DNA of 20,081 bases from Larix sibirica (GCA_004151065.3 NWUY0300017062.1:52426-72506), one strand, 5' to 3'; counted from the first letter of the stretch, positions 1-9,955 are shown. Notes: a model not told the origin generated them from the letters alone. Program-made: numbers and translations.

Positions 1-39
<39 letters not shown>
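1..39. repeat. Poly-T run at the window edge
   Basis: Thirty-nine uninterrupted T residues open the window. It could be the A-tail of a minus-strand retroposon lying to the right, or a low-complexity contig edge. No recognisable element follows directly, so the origin is open. Confidence 0.8.
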
Positions 40-43
<4 letters not shown>

Positions 44-159
44 AATGGCCCTTGTAATAGCCAAAGACTTCAATCGACTCCTAAGAATTGAAATTAAGCC
101 CTTGACTTAACTTGGAATGTTTCACACAGGGATCATTTTGTTTGCTTTTAGATGTTTGT

Positions 160-276
160 TTGTTATCATATTTGTGGTTGTTTAGGCATTTTTTGGTACA
201 TTTAAATTGTGGTTTTATTTAGAAATATCAAAGTATTAAAAGAGCATCATGATTTCCCTTGCATCGGATATTTATA
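160..276 (+). repeat. Diverged direct repeat, copy A
   Basis: About 117 bp, roughly 75-80% alike by eye to 4610-4725 in the same orientation. Shared landmarks in order are TTATCATATTT, TGTGGT(T/C)TTATTT, GAAATAT(C/T)A, the TTTCC(C)TT block and a final ATATTTATA. The copies flank the large LINE and would have been about 1 kb apart before that insertion. The class of the repeat is unknown. Confidence 0.5.
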
Positions 277-656
277 CTAGTTGAAAAAGTATGAACCTCT
301 CTTATCAATTTTTTTGTCTTAAGTTAGTCAAAATGTGGTTATATTAGAACACTTGGATACTTGGTTTGCATAAATTGCATTGTTTTTACAAGCCTTTTCT
401 AATACTAGTGATTGAAGTATAAGGACATACTTTTTGAGTGCTCACAATGGTTTCCCCTCTTGCTCAAAAGACTTGAACTTTCATCCATGTAACTGTAACA
501 ATATGGTTGAGACCTTGTCTATTTCTTAATCTCGAAGTCTTAATATGAGGTTCTTTTAGCTTAGAGGATGCACCATCTCCTTCATTTTCTTGGGGATATC
601 TTTGAATTCAAAAGTTAAAAACTCATTTTCGTTTGATATCCAGACAATATATGCTT

Positions 657-679
657 TATATATATATATATATATATAA
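657..679. repeat. (TA)n microsatellite
   Basis: About eleven TA units in an AT-rich stretch in the left flank of the LINE. Confidence 0.9.
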
Positions 680-775
680 TTTAAAAAATATATAAATCTA
701 AATAATACATGCTCTTTCTTACTTGCTTATATATATAATCTCTCATAATCTCTCATATAAGAGTTTTCAACAAAT

Positions 776-791
776 TATGTGTTTTGAACTT
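776..791. repeat. LINE target-site duplication, left copy
   Basis: TATGTGTTTTGAACTT matches 4206-4221 at 15 of 16 positions (T/C difference at the seventh base). It lies directly against the poly-T that would be the A-tail of the minus-strand LINE, where a target-site duplication is expected. Confidence 0.7.
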
Positions 792-951
792 TTTTTTTCA
801 AGAAAAAAATTGTATTTTTGTTCAAAATAAACAGTGATACATTCTTCAGGGTGGTCCGAGAGAGATCTGTCATCATACTGAGCTAAGATTCTTCCCAAAA
901 GACTCATAAGAGTTCATAATACTTTCCAAAAAATCATTAAGGATGAGACTT

Positions 952-1437
952 TCACAATTTTAGAATAGACCTTATAATAATTCTGCTGCCTTCGACTTCC
1001 TCTAAGATCAAATCTCTGGGAGGTAGATTGAGCCCTTGCTTTGAAAGCGAATTAGTAGAAACATTGTATTCCTTGTAAAAATGTTGAAAGCAAATATTGT
1101 GAAAAGAACTAGCAACAAGTTTGAGATGATCCACCAATGGACTTAGAAACATGTCTTGAACAACCAGGACATTGTTCATATAATTGTTAACAAACTGTGA
1201 GTCACCCCACACTTTAACTTCTCTCAATCCACGACCATAGACCAACTACAAAAGATGGAAGAGAGCAAGGAGTTCAACTCGATTATTTGAACCTTGACCA
1301 GCACCACCTTTTGCTGGTAACACCAACTGATCTGACAAATGGATCACGAACCCAATGCCACTTCTTTCACCATTTTCCTGAGATGCCCCATCAAAACAAG
1401 CCCAATGGAAAGAAGCGGGCGAGACAAAAGGACACAC
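952..1437 (-). pseudogene. LINE RNase H domain (RVT_3-like), one internal stop
   Basis: The C-terminal domain of the LINE polyprotein, which in this family degrades the RNA of the RNA-DNA hybrid. On the minus strand it starts with FHWACFDGAS (first catalytic Asp), has NNRVELLALFHLL (catalytic Glu), then a stop at 1243-1245, and continues in the same frame as VYGRGLREVKVWGDS (next catalytic Asp). A late segment YNVSTNSLSKQGL resembles the usual ...ADSLSK.G helix, with Asn where Asp is normal. The two halves share one frame, so the only visible break inside the domain is that stop. The frame ends at 952, followed by the 3' UTR and A-tail. Homology is by motif order only. Confidence 0.82.
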
Positions 1438-1555
1438 CTATCTCCTCCCTTAAGCTTTAGCAAACCTTATAAAAGGAAAAGAGAGCATTCACCCAGTCTA
1501 TCAATGGTTCAATCTGGAAATGATTATCTAAGAACATGGCATTATTTTGAGCCAA

Positions 1556-1801
1556 CTAGATCCCCCGGCAAACAAGAAATGGCAGAGATCTGAAACTTTT
1601 AAATTCCTCCTTTTCAAAAAAGCATAGAAAATTAGAATGCAAGGAGGAACTAGACCATAAATCTTGCTTCTGGAACACAACTTCAACTTCTTTCCATACC
1701 TCCTGCGCAAAAGAACATCTTAGGAATAAGTGGAGAGTGTATTCCTCTGCCCTCTTGCACAATGTACAATAACCAGGCCCTAACCAATTCATCTTTTGCA
1801 A
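1556..1801 (-). pseudogene. LINE zinc-finger region (zf-RVT-like)
   Basis: The minus-strand frame contains YCTLCKRAEEYTLHLFLRC followed by SFAQEVW. This is the C-x2-C ... H-x4-C ... A..VW pattern of the small zinc-binding region between reverse transcriptase and RNase H in plant L1-type elements. It sits in the expected place, upstream of the RNase H domain on the minus strand. The frame after the motif loses resemblance and ends at a stop near 1556, so a frameshift probably separates it from RNase H. Its family role is assumed to be nucleic-acid binding. Confidence 0.75.
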
Positions 1802-1989
1802 TCAATCCCATGTTAGGATTTTATTGTCTAGAATTAACCACATCAATAAAGTGGTTTTGGGAGGAACCTTTACTTTCCAAAATTTTGACCACCATTCTTG
1901 CTACGGAGCCTCCTCCTTTTCGAACAAGGATTCATAACCCCCCTTGGTTGAATACTTTCCACCTGAACCTCTGAAAATCTAGGCCAAAG

Positions 1990-2929
1990 AGTCTTCCTCA
2001 TCCTTTAGTTTGATATGGGTTGCAATAGACACTGAATGTAGACATCCCAGGCACGACGCCAATCCCCTGCAAGCCCCAGATCCTAATCAGATAACTAGCC
2101 TTGATGCCATAGATTAGTGCTTGCAAGATCTGCACAAGTATCCAATGTATCTCTTCCCCCATCTTGTAAGAATGATATGAGTTCCCTTGGCAACCTGAAC
2201 TGATCCTTCCTACCCAAGATGGTATCAGCTCCCACCCAAATTGACTTACCATTTCCAACCTTCTAGGCCAAATGATTTCCTAAGACCAGGAAATATATTG
2301 TCAAATATTTCCAATGATTAGAAGCTTGAGAAACAGGCTTACTCCTCTGCCTAATCCAATCCAAGACTGATCCATGAACTATGTATTTAGCAACTAAAAT
2401 AGACTTCCATAAGCTTTCCTTGGAGAGGAAATACCACAAAGATTTAACTCCTAACACTTTATTAAAATGGAAGATGTTTTTGAGGCCCTAGCCTCCCTGG
2501 GATTTCAGTGTCACTAGGCGATACCATTAACAATATGGAACCCCATGTATTCACATTGAACTCAACACAAGAAGTTAAAACAATTTTTTTTATATGCGAA
2601 AGAATCCCCTTAGGAATGTGTGCCAACATATGCCAATATAACGAGATTGATTCCAACACAGACTTGACCAAAACATACTTTCCACCCTTGGAAATCCATT
2701 TATTACACCAAAAATTTACTCGACTTCCAACTTTTCCTATTAGGCATCGCCAATCATGTTTTCCATACTTCAAAGGCTTTCGAATATAACCTAAGTATTT
2801 GATCCCTAAGTCCAAACACTCCAACTCATATGGAAAATGTCTTTTCCAAAAAGGCTTTTGATCCATCTGATTCTGCAAGAGAAAAATTGACGACTTATTT
2901 TGGCTAATATCCATACCCGAAGCTTGACA
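1990..2929 (-). pseudogene. LINE reverse transcriptase thumb and connection region
   Basis: The minus strand from about 2820 reads YLGYIRKPLKYGKHDW, then KVGSRVNFWCNKWISKGG, KYVLVKSVLESISLYW and IPKGILSHIKK. This is the block that always follows the palm in plant L1 ORF2 (YLG...L..W..L..K...R...W....LS..GR..L.KSVL...P.Y). After a frameshift near 2550 it continues as GLKNIFHFNKVLGVKSLWYFL and then LWKSILVAKYI and DWIR, again the family order. Several frames and stops are used, so this is decayed sequence and not a live gene. Confidence 0.82.
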
Positions 2930-4205
2930 AAATATTTATAGGATCTCTCAAAATCTGTCACATTCCCTCTCAGATTGAGTACAAAACATGATTATGTCAT
3001 CAACAAATAGAAGATGGGTGAGAAATACTCTTCCCTGAAAAGAAACCCCATAGATTCTTCTATTGCAGCATTCCTCCCAAATTAGCCTACTCATCCCTTT
3101 TGTAATCAATAAGAAAAGCTAAGCAGAGAGTGGACATCCTTCCATAAGATCCTAAGAGGCTTTCAAGAAGGGAGACACAACTCTGTTGACCAGGACTACG
3201 AAAGAAGCTGATTTGATACATCCCATGATAAAATTTGTTAATTCCAGGCTAAAATCAATTTGCAAGATAATAAGGTGGATGAAAATCCAAGAGGCTTTGT
3301 CACACGCCTTAGATAGGTCCAACTTAATAACCCCAACTCAATTATTCTGCATCTTAATTGTATGCAATCCCTCTTAGGTGGCCTCGACAGTTTCGTGAAT
3401 AGACCATCCCTATAGAAACCCAAATTGCTCTTTGGAGATGGTTCAGGAAAGAGCTTCTTTGACCTTATTAGCTATGATTTTGGAAACAATTTTGTAAATT
3501 CCATTACATAATGGAATGGGTCTAAAATATTCACAAGACACTGGATTGTACTTCTTAGGAATTAAAGCCATGAAATTTGCATTTAACACTCCTGGAATAG
3601 AACCAGAGGAACGGAACGAATCTCCTCTACTAGTGTAAGAATGTCCTCACCAAGTAGCTCAAGAAGTCTAGAAAGAAATCGATGGCCCATCCATTTGGAC
3701 TAGGGATTTTATCCTTCTTAAAAAGATGCAATGTTGAGATAATTTAATCCTTATCTACAGGTTGAACACATACCTCATTATCTTTTGCCTCCACTGTCCT
3801 TGGAAAGAGTGAAAGAACCTTAAGCATACTGTCCACACAGGTCCTACCCCCATTAGCATATAAGAAAGTGAAATGCCCCGAAGCCATATATGCAAGAGGC
3901 CCAAAACCACGAACTCTTCGACCCTCAACATCTTGCATCTCCTATATGGAATTGATATTGCGTCGGTGTTTTGCAAAGTTCTGAAAATACTTAGTATTAT
4001 GATCCCCTGCTTCCAACCATAGAGCACGACTCTTCAACCTCCACTCCACTTCTTTATCACAAAGGAGCTTCTCTTTCTTCTAAGGGAGGGACATAATCCT
4101 CTATCATTCCTCCACTGAAACAATATATGAGTTGTAGCTATCATAGAGAGCCTTTAACATATCTTCTAACTCCAGAATCTTGGCTTCTTTGGACCTTTTC
4201 TTGTA
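2930..4205 (-). pseudogene. LINE linker plus reverse transcriptase palm, decayed
   Basis: Linker: the minus strand near 3975-4040 reads LWLEAGDHNTKYFQNFAKHR, the plant-LINE W.(K)EGD.NTKFFH.. signature, followed by one in-frame stop. Reverse transcriptase: KLDLSKACDKASW at 3287-3325 carries the first catalytic Asp (the family's usual Tyr is Cys here). The following stretch FIMGCIKSASFVVLVN resembles the family's template-contact block, then EGCPLSA appears with stops on either side, and LTHLLFVDD ends with the catalytic pair FVDD at 2996-3007 (usual form FADD). The catalytic aspartates survive but at least five stops and several frameshifts break the frame. The endonuclease that normally precedes the linker is absent because of 5' truncation. 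Confidence 0.85.
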
Positions 4206-4221
4206 TATGTGCTTTGAACTT
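4206..4221. repeat. LINE target-site duplication, right copy
   Basis: TATGTGCTTTGAACTT, 15/16 identical to 776-791. It marks the truncated 5' end of the minus-strand LINE. Confidence 0.7.
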
Positions 4222-4402
4222 ATCATACCTAATTTGAAGTTTCAATTTTGTTTAAAAAATGATCATACAAATAAGAATGACAAAGCTTTTCAAATCTCCG
4301 AAAAAATGTTAATTTTTATTATTTGAATTATTTAAATCAATTTATGGACATATTTATTCTCATTAATTTTGAATTTATCCAAGTAACGTCTCCTTCATTT
4401 TT

Positions 4403-4544
4403 GTCGTGTTTGGATATCTCATAATTGAATTGTTAAATATAAAATTTTTAACTGCTTTGACTAGTGTTATCATGTCATTTTTGGATATCTCATAATTGAA
4501 TTGTTAAATACAATTCTTTTAACTGCTTTTACTAGTGTTAAAGC
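4403..4544. repeat. 71-bp tandem duplication
   Basis: Two head-to-tail copies, 4403-4473 and 4474-4544. Shared blocks are TTGGATATCTCATAATTG, AATTGTTAAATA and TTTAACTGCTTT.ACTAGTG. They differ at about ten positions by eye. Confidence 0.85.
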
Positions 4545-4609
4545 ATGATAGACTTGAGGGCCATAATGTCTTAAAGAAAATCTTAGTTTGATTTTCAATA
4601 TTACATATT

Positions 4610-4725
4610 TTTTATCATATTTATGTTTATCTGAGTCTTGTTTTGTAAGTTAAAAATGTGGTCTTATTTGGAAATATTAAATATTTAAAGGTCATCTTGG
4701 TTTTCCTTACATCAAATATTTATAA
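4610..4725 (+). repeat. Diverged direct repeat, copy B
   Basis: Partner of 160-276, same orientation. Not recognised as any named family. Confidence 0.5.
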
Positions 4726-4854
4726 TTCTAAAAAATCCAAATCGTCGTTTTCAAAGTTGCAAAGTTGGTGTGCATTCCATGCATGTTTTTTTTAAGCATT
4801 GATTGGTTTTGATTATGAAGCCCACATGTTTGTGTTTTTTATTCTAAGACGAAT

Positions 4855-5201
4855 GTTATTAGGCCTTTTTTCTCACACAGGAAAAAAGACAACTTTATAT
4901 TAGTGAAAAAAGCTGCTACAGATATACATCGTGATCGGAGAGAAGTGAGCTTATTCTCTTCTATACAAAAAGAAAATTCAACAAAATTATAACAGAGGTA
5001 TAAAGACCCATCCGACCAACATCCAAAAACAAGATTGTTCATCAATTTCTATAAACTTTATACATCATTCCCATCCTACTCTAACAGAAAACTAATGACA
5101 AAAAAAAAAGAAAAAGATATGGACTCAACAAGAATAAGGCCTCCTTCCATATATTCCTCAATAAACATCCGCCCATTCATCTTGCCAAGTTATTAGGCCT
5201 T
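4855..5201 (-). mobile_element. Short 3'-end LINE fragment with perfect 13-bp target-site duplication
   Basis: GTTATTAGGCCTT occurs at 4855-4867 and again at 5189-5201 without mismatch. Between them is about 320 bp. On the minus strand its end reads ...AGCAGCTTTTTTCACTAATATAAAGTTGTCTTTTTTCC, the T-rich style of plant LINE 3' UTRs, closing with a short tail against the left duplication. No domain of ORF2 is left, so class is judged from structure: minus-strand 3' end, severe 5' truncation and a target duplication longer than the 5 bp of LTR elements. A retroposed transcript of another kind is possible. Confidence 0.65.
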
Positions 5202-5465
5202 AGGTATGTTCTAACCATAGAGAAAGGAATTTATAGAGGTGTTGAATACATAGAGGCCTTGGAAATCTTGCAAGCATTTTTTAATAGAGAATTTTCAACG
5301 TAATTTTTCAGCACTAAGGTATATTATTTAGGTAAATTATATACTTGGAAAAGTGTTTTGGCACGATATTTTGTGTTGAACATAGTTACAAGAACCCTCT
5401 AGAGTTCTCATCTTTTAGAGGTCTCATTTAATGGTAGAGTTAATCCTCATTCCAAAAAGTGGTGG
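5202..5465. other. Non-coding spacer, nothing recognised
   Basis: No frame or repeat recognised. Its last five bases (GGTGG) are the left target-site copy of the large LTR element that follows. Confidence 0.5.
5461..5465. repeat. Target-site duplication of the outer LTR element, left
   Basis: GGTGG, compared with GGTGT at 19932-19936 (4 of 5). Five bases is the usual duplication length for Ty3/gypsy elements. Confidence 0.6.
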
Positions 5466-6344
5466 TGTTGTGTGTGATTTCTCATTTACATGTGCTAAAA
5501 GCACATACTTGAGGGTTGTGCAATCTCAAGTAGCAAATAAAAGTAATGGAAGGGAAACTAAACTAAATGAATGAAACTCTTAAACATGTATGCAACATAT
5601 ACCATAAAACTAGCCATAAAAAAGAAATGCAACACATGTAAAAAATGTTTTGATTTTATTACACAAAGAATAGGAGAGTATAATAGCACCTCGGTACCAG
5701 TTGTGGATGGTAGGAGACCTCCGTAACCGATCCAAGGGGGGGTTCTCCTAAGTCCTTTGTTCCCTTGTCTCCATCCAAGTGATTAGATTGTTAATTCCAC
5801 AATGGTGAAATAAGGAAAGGATGATGGGTCTCTCTCTTGCTTTTAGATGGAACTTTTGCAGCATAACCGTATTGTGAATAGTGATATTTATTCATGACTG
5901 TGAGGGTTGTATTTATAGGAAATATGGTGGAACAAACTAAGATATGGTTCCAATGTGAATAGTCCCCATTTCATTGATGATTTAGGGGGGAGGTTAAGGT
6001 TTGGAAGACAAAATCAACAACTATTTTTTGCAACACCAACTAGTACTGATTGTTTACTTTCAAACACTACTTTTGGTGAAGCACGCAACAATGAAAAGTA
6101 ACTACTTTTTTTTATTGTGGGACCAAGTAAAGAATAAAAAAGTGTGAAGTAATCCTAAAATTATAGGGATAAACCATGACTTGATTGATATGGTCAATTT
6201 TTTACTTTTCTTTCAATTTTTTGTTACATTGTTGAGGTCAAATGGAGATGGATAAGATGGAAATGGGGCTAATGTTTCCAATGATAATGTATAATAGTGA
6301 CATAATTCATGAAAAGGTAGGTGAGAAAAATAAGATTGTTAACA
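5466..6344 (-). repeat. Outer element 3' LTR (879 bp)
   Basis: Aligns end to end with 19057-19931. In element orientation it starts TGTTAACAATC and ends CACACAACA, so it has 4-bp inverted ends TGTT/AACA. It contains a TATA box at 5910-5917 and an AATAAA about 17 nt past it, both kept in the other copy. Confidence 0.88.
5910..5917 (-). promoter_or_regulatory. TATA box in outer 3' LTR
   Basis: TATAAATA on the minus strand, followed by CAACCCTCACAG and, 17 nt downstream, AATAAA (a possible polyadenylation signal). The same arrangement is kept in the other LTR at 19492-19499 despite overall divergence. In this 3' copy it would point outward into the flank. Confidence 0.6.
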
Positions 6345-6352
6345 ATTGCCCC
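6345..6352 (-). other. Polypurine tract of the outer element
   Basis: On the minus strand CAGGGGGCAAT runs directly into the LTR start TGTTAAC. A G-rich stretch at this spot is the expected plus-strand primer of an LTR retrotransposon. It is short and carries two pyrimidines, so it may be eroded. Confidence 0.55.
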
Positions 6353-6356
6353 CTGA

Positions 6357-6383
6357 TGTGTGAGGGCAGNTGTGTGAGGGCAG
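6357..6383. repeat. 13-bp tandem repeat split by an ambiguous base
   Basis: TGTGTGAGGGCAG occurs at 6357-6369 and 6371-6383 with a single N at 6370. The N is probably an assembly uncertainty over the repeat copy number. Confidence 0.85.
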
Positions 6384-8517
6384 GAGCTCATCGTATGGCC
6401 GAAATACATCATAAGTTTTCCTTTCTTTTGATCCATAAGGAACCATGATAATTGGGATAAGAAACAAGGGCGAATCATGAAAAAAAGACCACCACCAAGG
6501 GGGATATAGAGACCCTACCTATAACAAGCCAACCAAACGAGTTGAGGTGCATATAACCTCAAATATAAATGAGACGAACATCCCTATGCTCGTATCAATG
6601 TCTCGATACAATTTGAGATAAAGACCAAGAGGGGTCTTATCAATTTATTGTTGTGTACAATACAACATGAGGGTTAGAGAGGGATCCAATCCAAGTACAT
6701 AAATATTCTCCCACCATAGATGATTTGAAGTACATGAGAAGGAACATTGGCATCTTGATAAGATGACAAATCATAGTAATTGAAGCCTTTTCGAAATTGG
6801 GGGGGACCAAGATCTAGGAGGAGTGATAGTTTGAGACAACTACTCATAGGTGGCTCAAATTATTGAAAGACTAATCCAAAAAAGTCTATGGAAATGCAAC
6901 TGAAACTGGATCACTATTTCCAACGCATCCCAGACATCAATGAACATTGAAAACTGAAGGAATTCTAGAATAGACTTGAGTGCTATAGGGAGTCATAAAT
7001 GTTTGGGGCCTTTGACCAAACTGGGATATGGGAACCACCACATTGTACAATTCTCAATGAGGTGATAATGGGATGACGCCGAGCACATGAGAGCCAACCT
7101 ATCAAAGGGACAATGAGATCTCCCCTTAGTTGGTACAAGGTAACACATCAATGATGGTTATGGGGCCAAGGTACAAAATACCTCCAAGTTTATACTCTAG
7201 AATACATGTGTTGAATTCGATAGAGGGAGACACAAGGTATGACACAATGACATGGAGAGAATTGGGAATGAGTCACCAAAAGGGGATAAAGGGTTGTGGA
7301 GTGATGGAATCAAAACTCATTTGTTTATAGCATGAAGGCATGGTTGACCTATAGCATATGTGGAACTCGTGAAAACATCAGGAGAGGGACACAATGGGAT
7401 AACCAAGGGACATAAATGCAATGGGAAATATCATGAAATAAAATGGAGGGTAATGAGATCAACACTATGTGGGGGATAACCTAAAAAAGGTTCCATGGGT
7501 AACACATCACAAAATGCTATGAACAAAGGTGACCAAGGACATTGCCCTAAGAGATCATACATGGTTTGGAATAGTGCTAAGGATCATTGTTTTGAAAGGT
7601 TTCCCAAGTACAGGGGTACTCAAGAGAATACAAGGAGGTCAAGGAGATAAACATCCAAAATACAAGTGAACCAATAAAACTTGTGATAACAGATGGAAGA
7701 GTCCAGGGGGTAGGAAGTTGATGATAAGCTCCTTGAGGGTATATGAATGATGGGAAAATAATGTAAAGTTTACAATATGGATGAAGAGGTGGGATTATAA
7801 AATGTAAAATGAAGCATAAAATGCCATGAGGGGGGAGTCCAAAGGTAGGTCAATGAGTGAGAATGAAGAAACAAATGAGGCTAAAGTCAAATAACACAGA
7901 CTAGATGGACTCCCTTTCCCAAGGGAACAAAATGACATGGATCCCAAAATGCATTGGGTGCACAAATGAATGGTAACCCATGTAAGTAATGCTCTACTAC
8001 TAAGTAAGGGTGAATGCATAGGTGGTTGGGCTAGGTGACTTACCCAAATAGAGGGGGGTCCTACAAGCGAAATGGTATCAAACAAATTTAATGTATAAGA
8101 TGTTTGCAGAGGGGAATAATCTATATGCTAGTATGAAGAAATATACATGTAAAGAAATATACCTGTAAGGATGGTCGCATGTGGAGAAACGATGGGATAT
8201 CGACGTGACTTGTACTTGCACACCTGGAAAGAAAACCAAAGCGTAAAAGTGTGTTGGGAAAAAAACCAATAGCAGAGGTATCATATAACATAGCATAAAG
8301 GACTAAATTGCATGCTTTAAAATAAGGGTGAAACGAGGGCTTCCTAAAAAATATCTTAATTACACAAAAACGGTTATACGAGAAAGAAGAGTAGGATAAA
8401 GGTGGTTGATCCCGTCCCCCTAGCATAGAGGCAATGGTGAGGATACAAGGCTATCCTGGAGGGGTAAAATATTTCGATGCAATGGAGGACCGGTTTGAAG
8501 ACTCACCCTCTAAAGGG

Positions 8518-8635
8518 GACTCCTATTGTAGGAAATATGCGCAATGGTACATATCATCCCTCAAGAGATTGAGATTGACTCCTATTGTAGGAAATATGCA
8601 CAATGGTACATATAATCCCTCAAGAGATTGAGATT
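8518..8635. repeat. 59-bp tandem duplication, nearly identical
   Basis: Copies 8518-8576 and 8577-8635, both starting GACTCCTATTGTAGG, differ at two positions. They are far more alike than the element's two LTRs. Confidence 0.9.
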
Positions 8636-9370
8636 GGTATGTGCTTCAAGAATTTCCTCATCGTTTCAAAAGGAAAGTACATAAAGATCATGAGGGTCCA
8701 ACACCACTAGAGGTGATGAAAATGTAGCAGGGGCTGAAGAGGATGATTCTCTTGACAAAGAACTGTAATACATGGAGGTCATGTCTCCATGCGGTTGGTC
8801 AGGTGGAGGCACTTATTTGATAATGGCGATTTGAGGTTCTAGGGACCTGCATTGGGGTTCAACCAACGATGTGCAAAACTTTTGGAGGTTCATATAGTGG
8901 TGTGAATATTGACCATATATGCTACATAATGCACACAAGTGGTTAGTACACAATGCCTTATTTCATTTTTCCACAACATTAGGGAGAGTAATGTGGACTA
9001 CATGGGTGTTCAGATCATTCATCTCGTCTTGTGCGTGGATACAATTACTCAAAACATAGAACTCCAAGAATTGATGGGTGGCTTGACCTAGGGTATTGTG
9101 AAATGGCATAGGGCATAGGAGCCTTGGGAGGTGTTGTAGGGGGTTTACGACCATGTCTAGGAAAATTGATTTACAATGTTCTTGGTTCCCCCCCCCAGCT
9201 TATTTTTGGGAGGAGGTTGGGTGGAAATTGTAGCCTTCTTCATAATCATGGGTGGTGGTGCATGAGAAGTACTAACGGGTTGAACATGAGTTAAAAGGAC
9301 CTTAGGGGTGGGCTAAGGGTTTGGTGGCATAAGATACCAAACAAGGAGGTCTAAAGTAAACCCTTAGAGG

Positions 9371-9950
9371 CTAAGAGTAGCCATTATAAGGGTTCCAATT
9401 TTCTCGGGAAAAGGGAAGAGGAATGAAACTTGGTGAATAGATGATCTCGCTCATGAATGCCTTGCCATGGGGGTAGGACTTGAGGAATTTGGTTGTTGAG
9501 CAACAAGTAAATGTATTTTTGGAGGGTAAGAGGGGGAGCTCTGAAAAAGGTTCCAAACATAGAGGCATCTTGGAATATTCCAAGACTAATGCCAATGAAT
9601 GAAAGCATAGAGAGACTACCCTCGACCATCCGTAGGAATTTGTCAAGACTAATTGGTCTCTTAGGATCATGGTAGGTAATTTGATTAAGCGTGAAAATAT
9701 CCCCATTATGAGGGAACATCATGAGTCTAAATGCAATGGAAGTGACTTCTTTCATAGCATACATGTAGCTACGACTAAGGAGGAGATTTTAATGTAAATG
9801 AGCACCTACAACCTCAATATCAATTAAGATTGTCTTAGCAATGAGTTCAACAAGAATTTTTTGGAGAAGACCATGTGGATGGGAAGGTTTATTGTCATAT
9901 GCACATAACATCATAAGGGAGGAGGTCAACTCAGGGGAACCTAACTTCTT
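9371..9950 (-). pseudogene. Outer element protease, C-terminal part after the insertion
   Basis: On the minus strand from 9950 the frame reads KKLGSPEL, CAYDNKPSHPHGL, ILIDIEVV, a stop, LLLSRSYMYAM, FRLMMFPHNGDIFTLNQ and YHDPKRP. This is the second half of a retropepsin-type protease and its tail as seen in plant Ty3/gypsy polyproteins, where the usual forms are ELAGKTVLIDIEVV and DYNLLLGRSYMYAM. Such proteases cut the gag-pol precursor. A stop replaces the expected Tyr before NLLL, and the Gly of LLLGRS is Ser. The first half lies at 14951-15250 on the other side of the inner element. After about 9370 the resemblance is lost and no polymerase follows. Confidence 0.8.
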
Positions 9951-9955
9951 CTAGA
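9951..9955. repeat. Target-site duplication of the inner element, left
   Basis: CTAGA against CCAAA at 14951-14955, differing by two transitions. Deleting this copy with the inner element brings the host protease back into frame, which supports it as the duplicated target. Confidence 0.6.

Larger units (their letters stand above)
40..775. other. AT-rich non-coding flank
   Basis: No reading frame of note and no recognisable domain. It holds one copy of a diverged repeat (160-276) and a TA microsatellite (657-679). It is the left flank of the LINE insertion that starts after 791. Confidence 0.6.
792..4205 (-). mobile_element. 5'-truncated plant L1-type LINE (non-LTR retrotransposon)
   Basis: Read on the minus strand, the element runs in the order of plant L1-type ORF2: linker (about 3740-4205), reverse transcriptase (about 2930-3740), thumb and connection (about 1990-2930), zinc-finger (about 1556-1801), RNase H (952-1437), 3' UTR, and an A-tail seen as T790-T798 on the plus strand. 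No endonuclease domain or ORF1 is present, so the copy is truncated at its 5' end, as target-primed reverse transcription commonly leaves them. A 16-bp target-site duplication with one mismatch brackets it. Frames shift several times and stops are scattered, so it is a dead copy. Confidence 0.88.
4222..4854. other. AT-rich non-coding flank between two LINEs
   Basis: No coding potential seen. Contains a 71-bp tandem duplication (4403-4544) and the second copy of the diverged repeat (4610-4725). Confidence 0.6.
6345..6830 (-). pseudogene. Possible decayed reading frame ending at the polypurine tract, unrecognised
   Basis: One minus-strand frame runs about 160 codons with only three stops, through segments such as GFNYYDLSSYQDANVPSHVL, YGGRIFMYLDWIPL, LIRPLLVFISNCIETL and GGGLFFMIRPCFLSQLSW, into the polypurine tract. 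The region is pyrimidine-rich, which lowers the chance of stops by itself, so the openness is weak evidence. I do not recognise the product; it could equally be non-coding. Confidence 0.25.
6353..9370 (-). other. 3-kb 3' region of the outer element, no recognised domain
   Basis: Lies between protease and polypurine tract, where reverse transcriptase, RNase H and integrase would normally be. Neither a Y/F-x-DD motif in a reverse-transcriptase setting nor an integrase zinc finger was found by reading the minus strand. The plus strand is markedly G/A-rich over most of it, so the element's own strand is pyrimidine-rich. It holds a 59-bp tandem duplication (8518-8635) and a partly open frame next to the polypurine tract. 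Minus-strand frames of 63-101 codons at 7795-8426 and 8963-9154 match nothing I know. Confidence 0.55.

Noticed and set aside
1-39. A-tail of the large LINE
   Set aside because: The target-site duplication and a separate T-run place the LINE's 3' end at about 790; the poly-T at 1-39 is too far away.
2508-2789. 93-codon plus-strand frame
   Set aside because: Antisense to the LINE reverse-transcriptase thumb region, which has clear family motifs on the minus strand.
4839-5045. 68-codon minus-strand frame as a small gene
   Set aside because: It crosses the left target-site duplication and the tail of the short LINE fragment; no coding signal.
5466-6344. Plus-strand orientation of the outer element
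   Set aside because: No primer-binding site follows the left repeat on the plus strand, while the minus strand shows primer site, gag, protease and purine tract in order.
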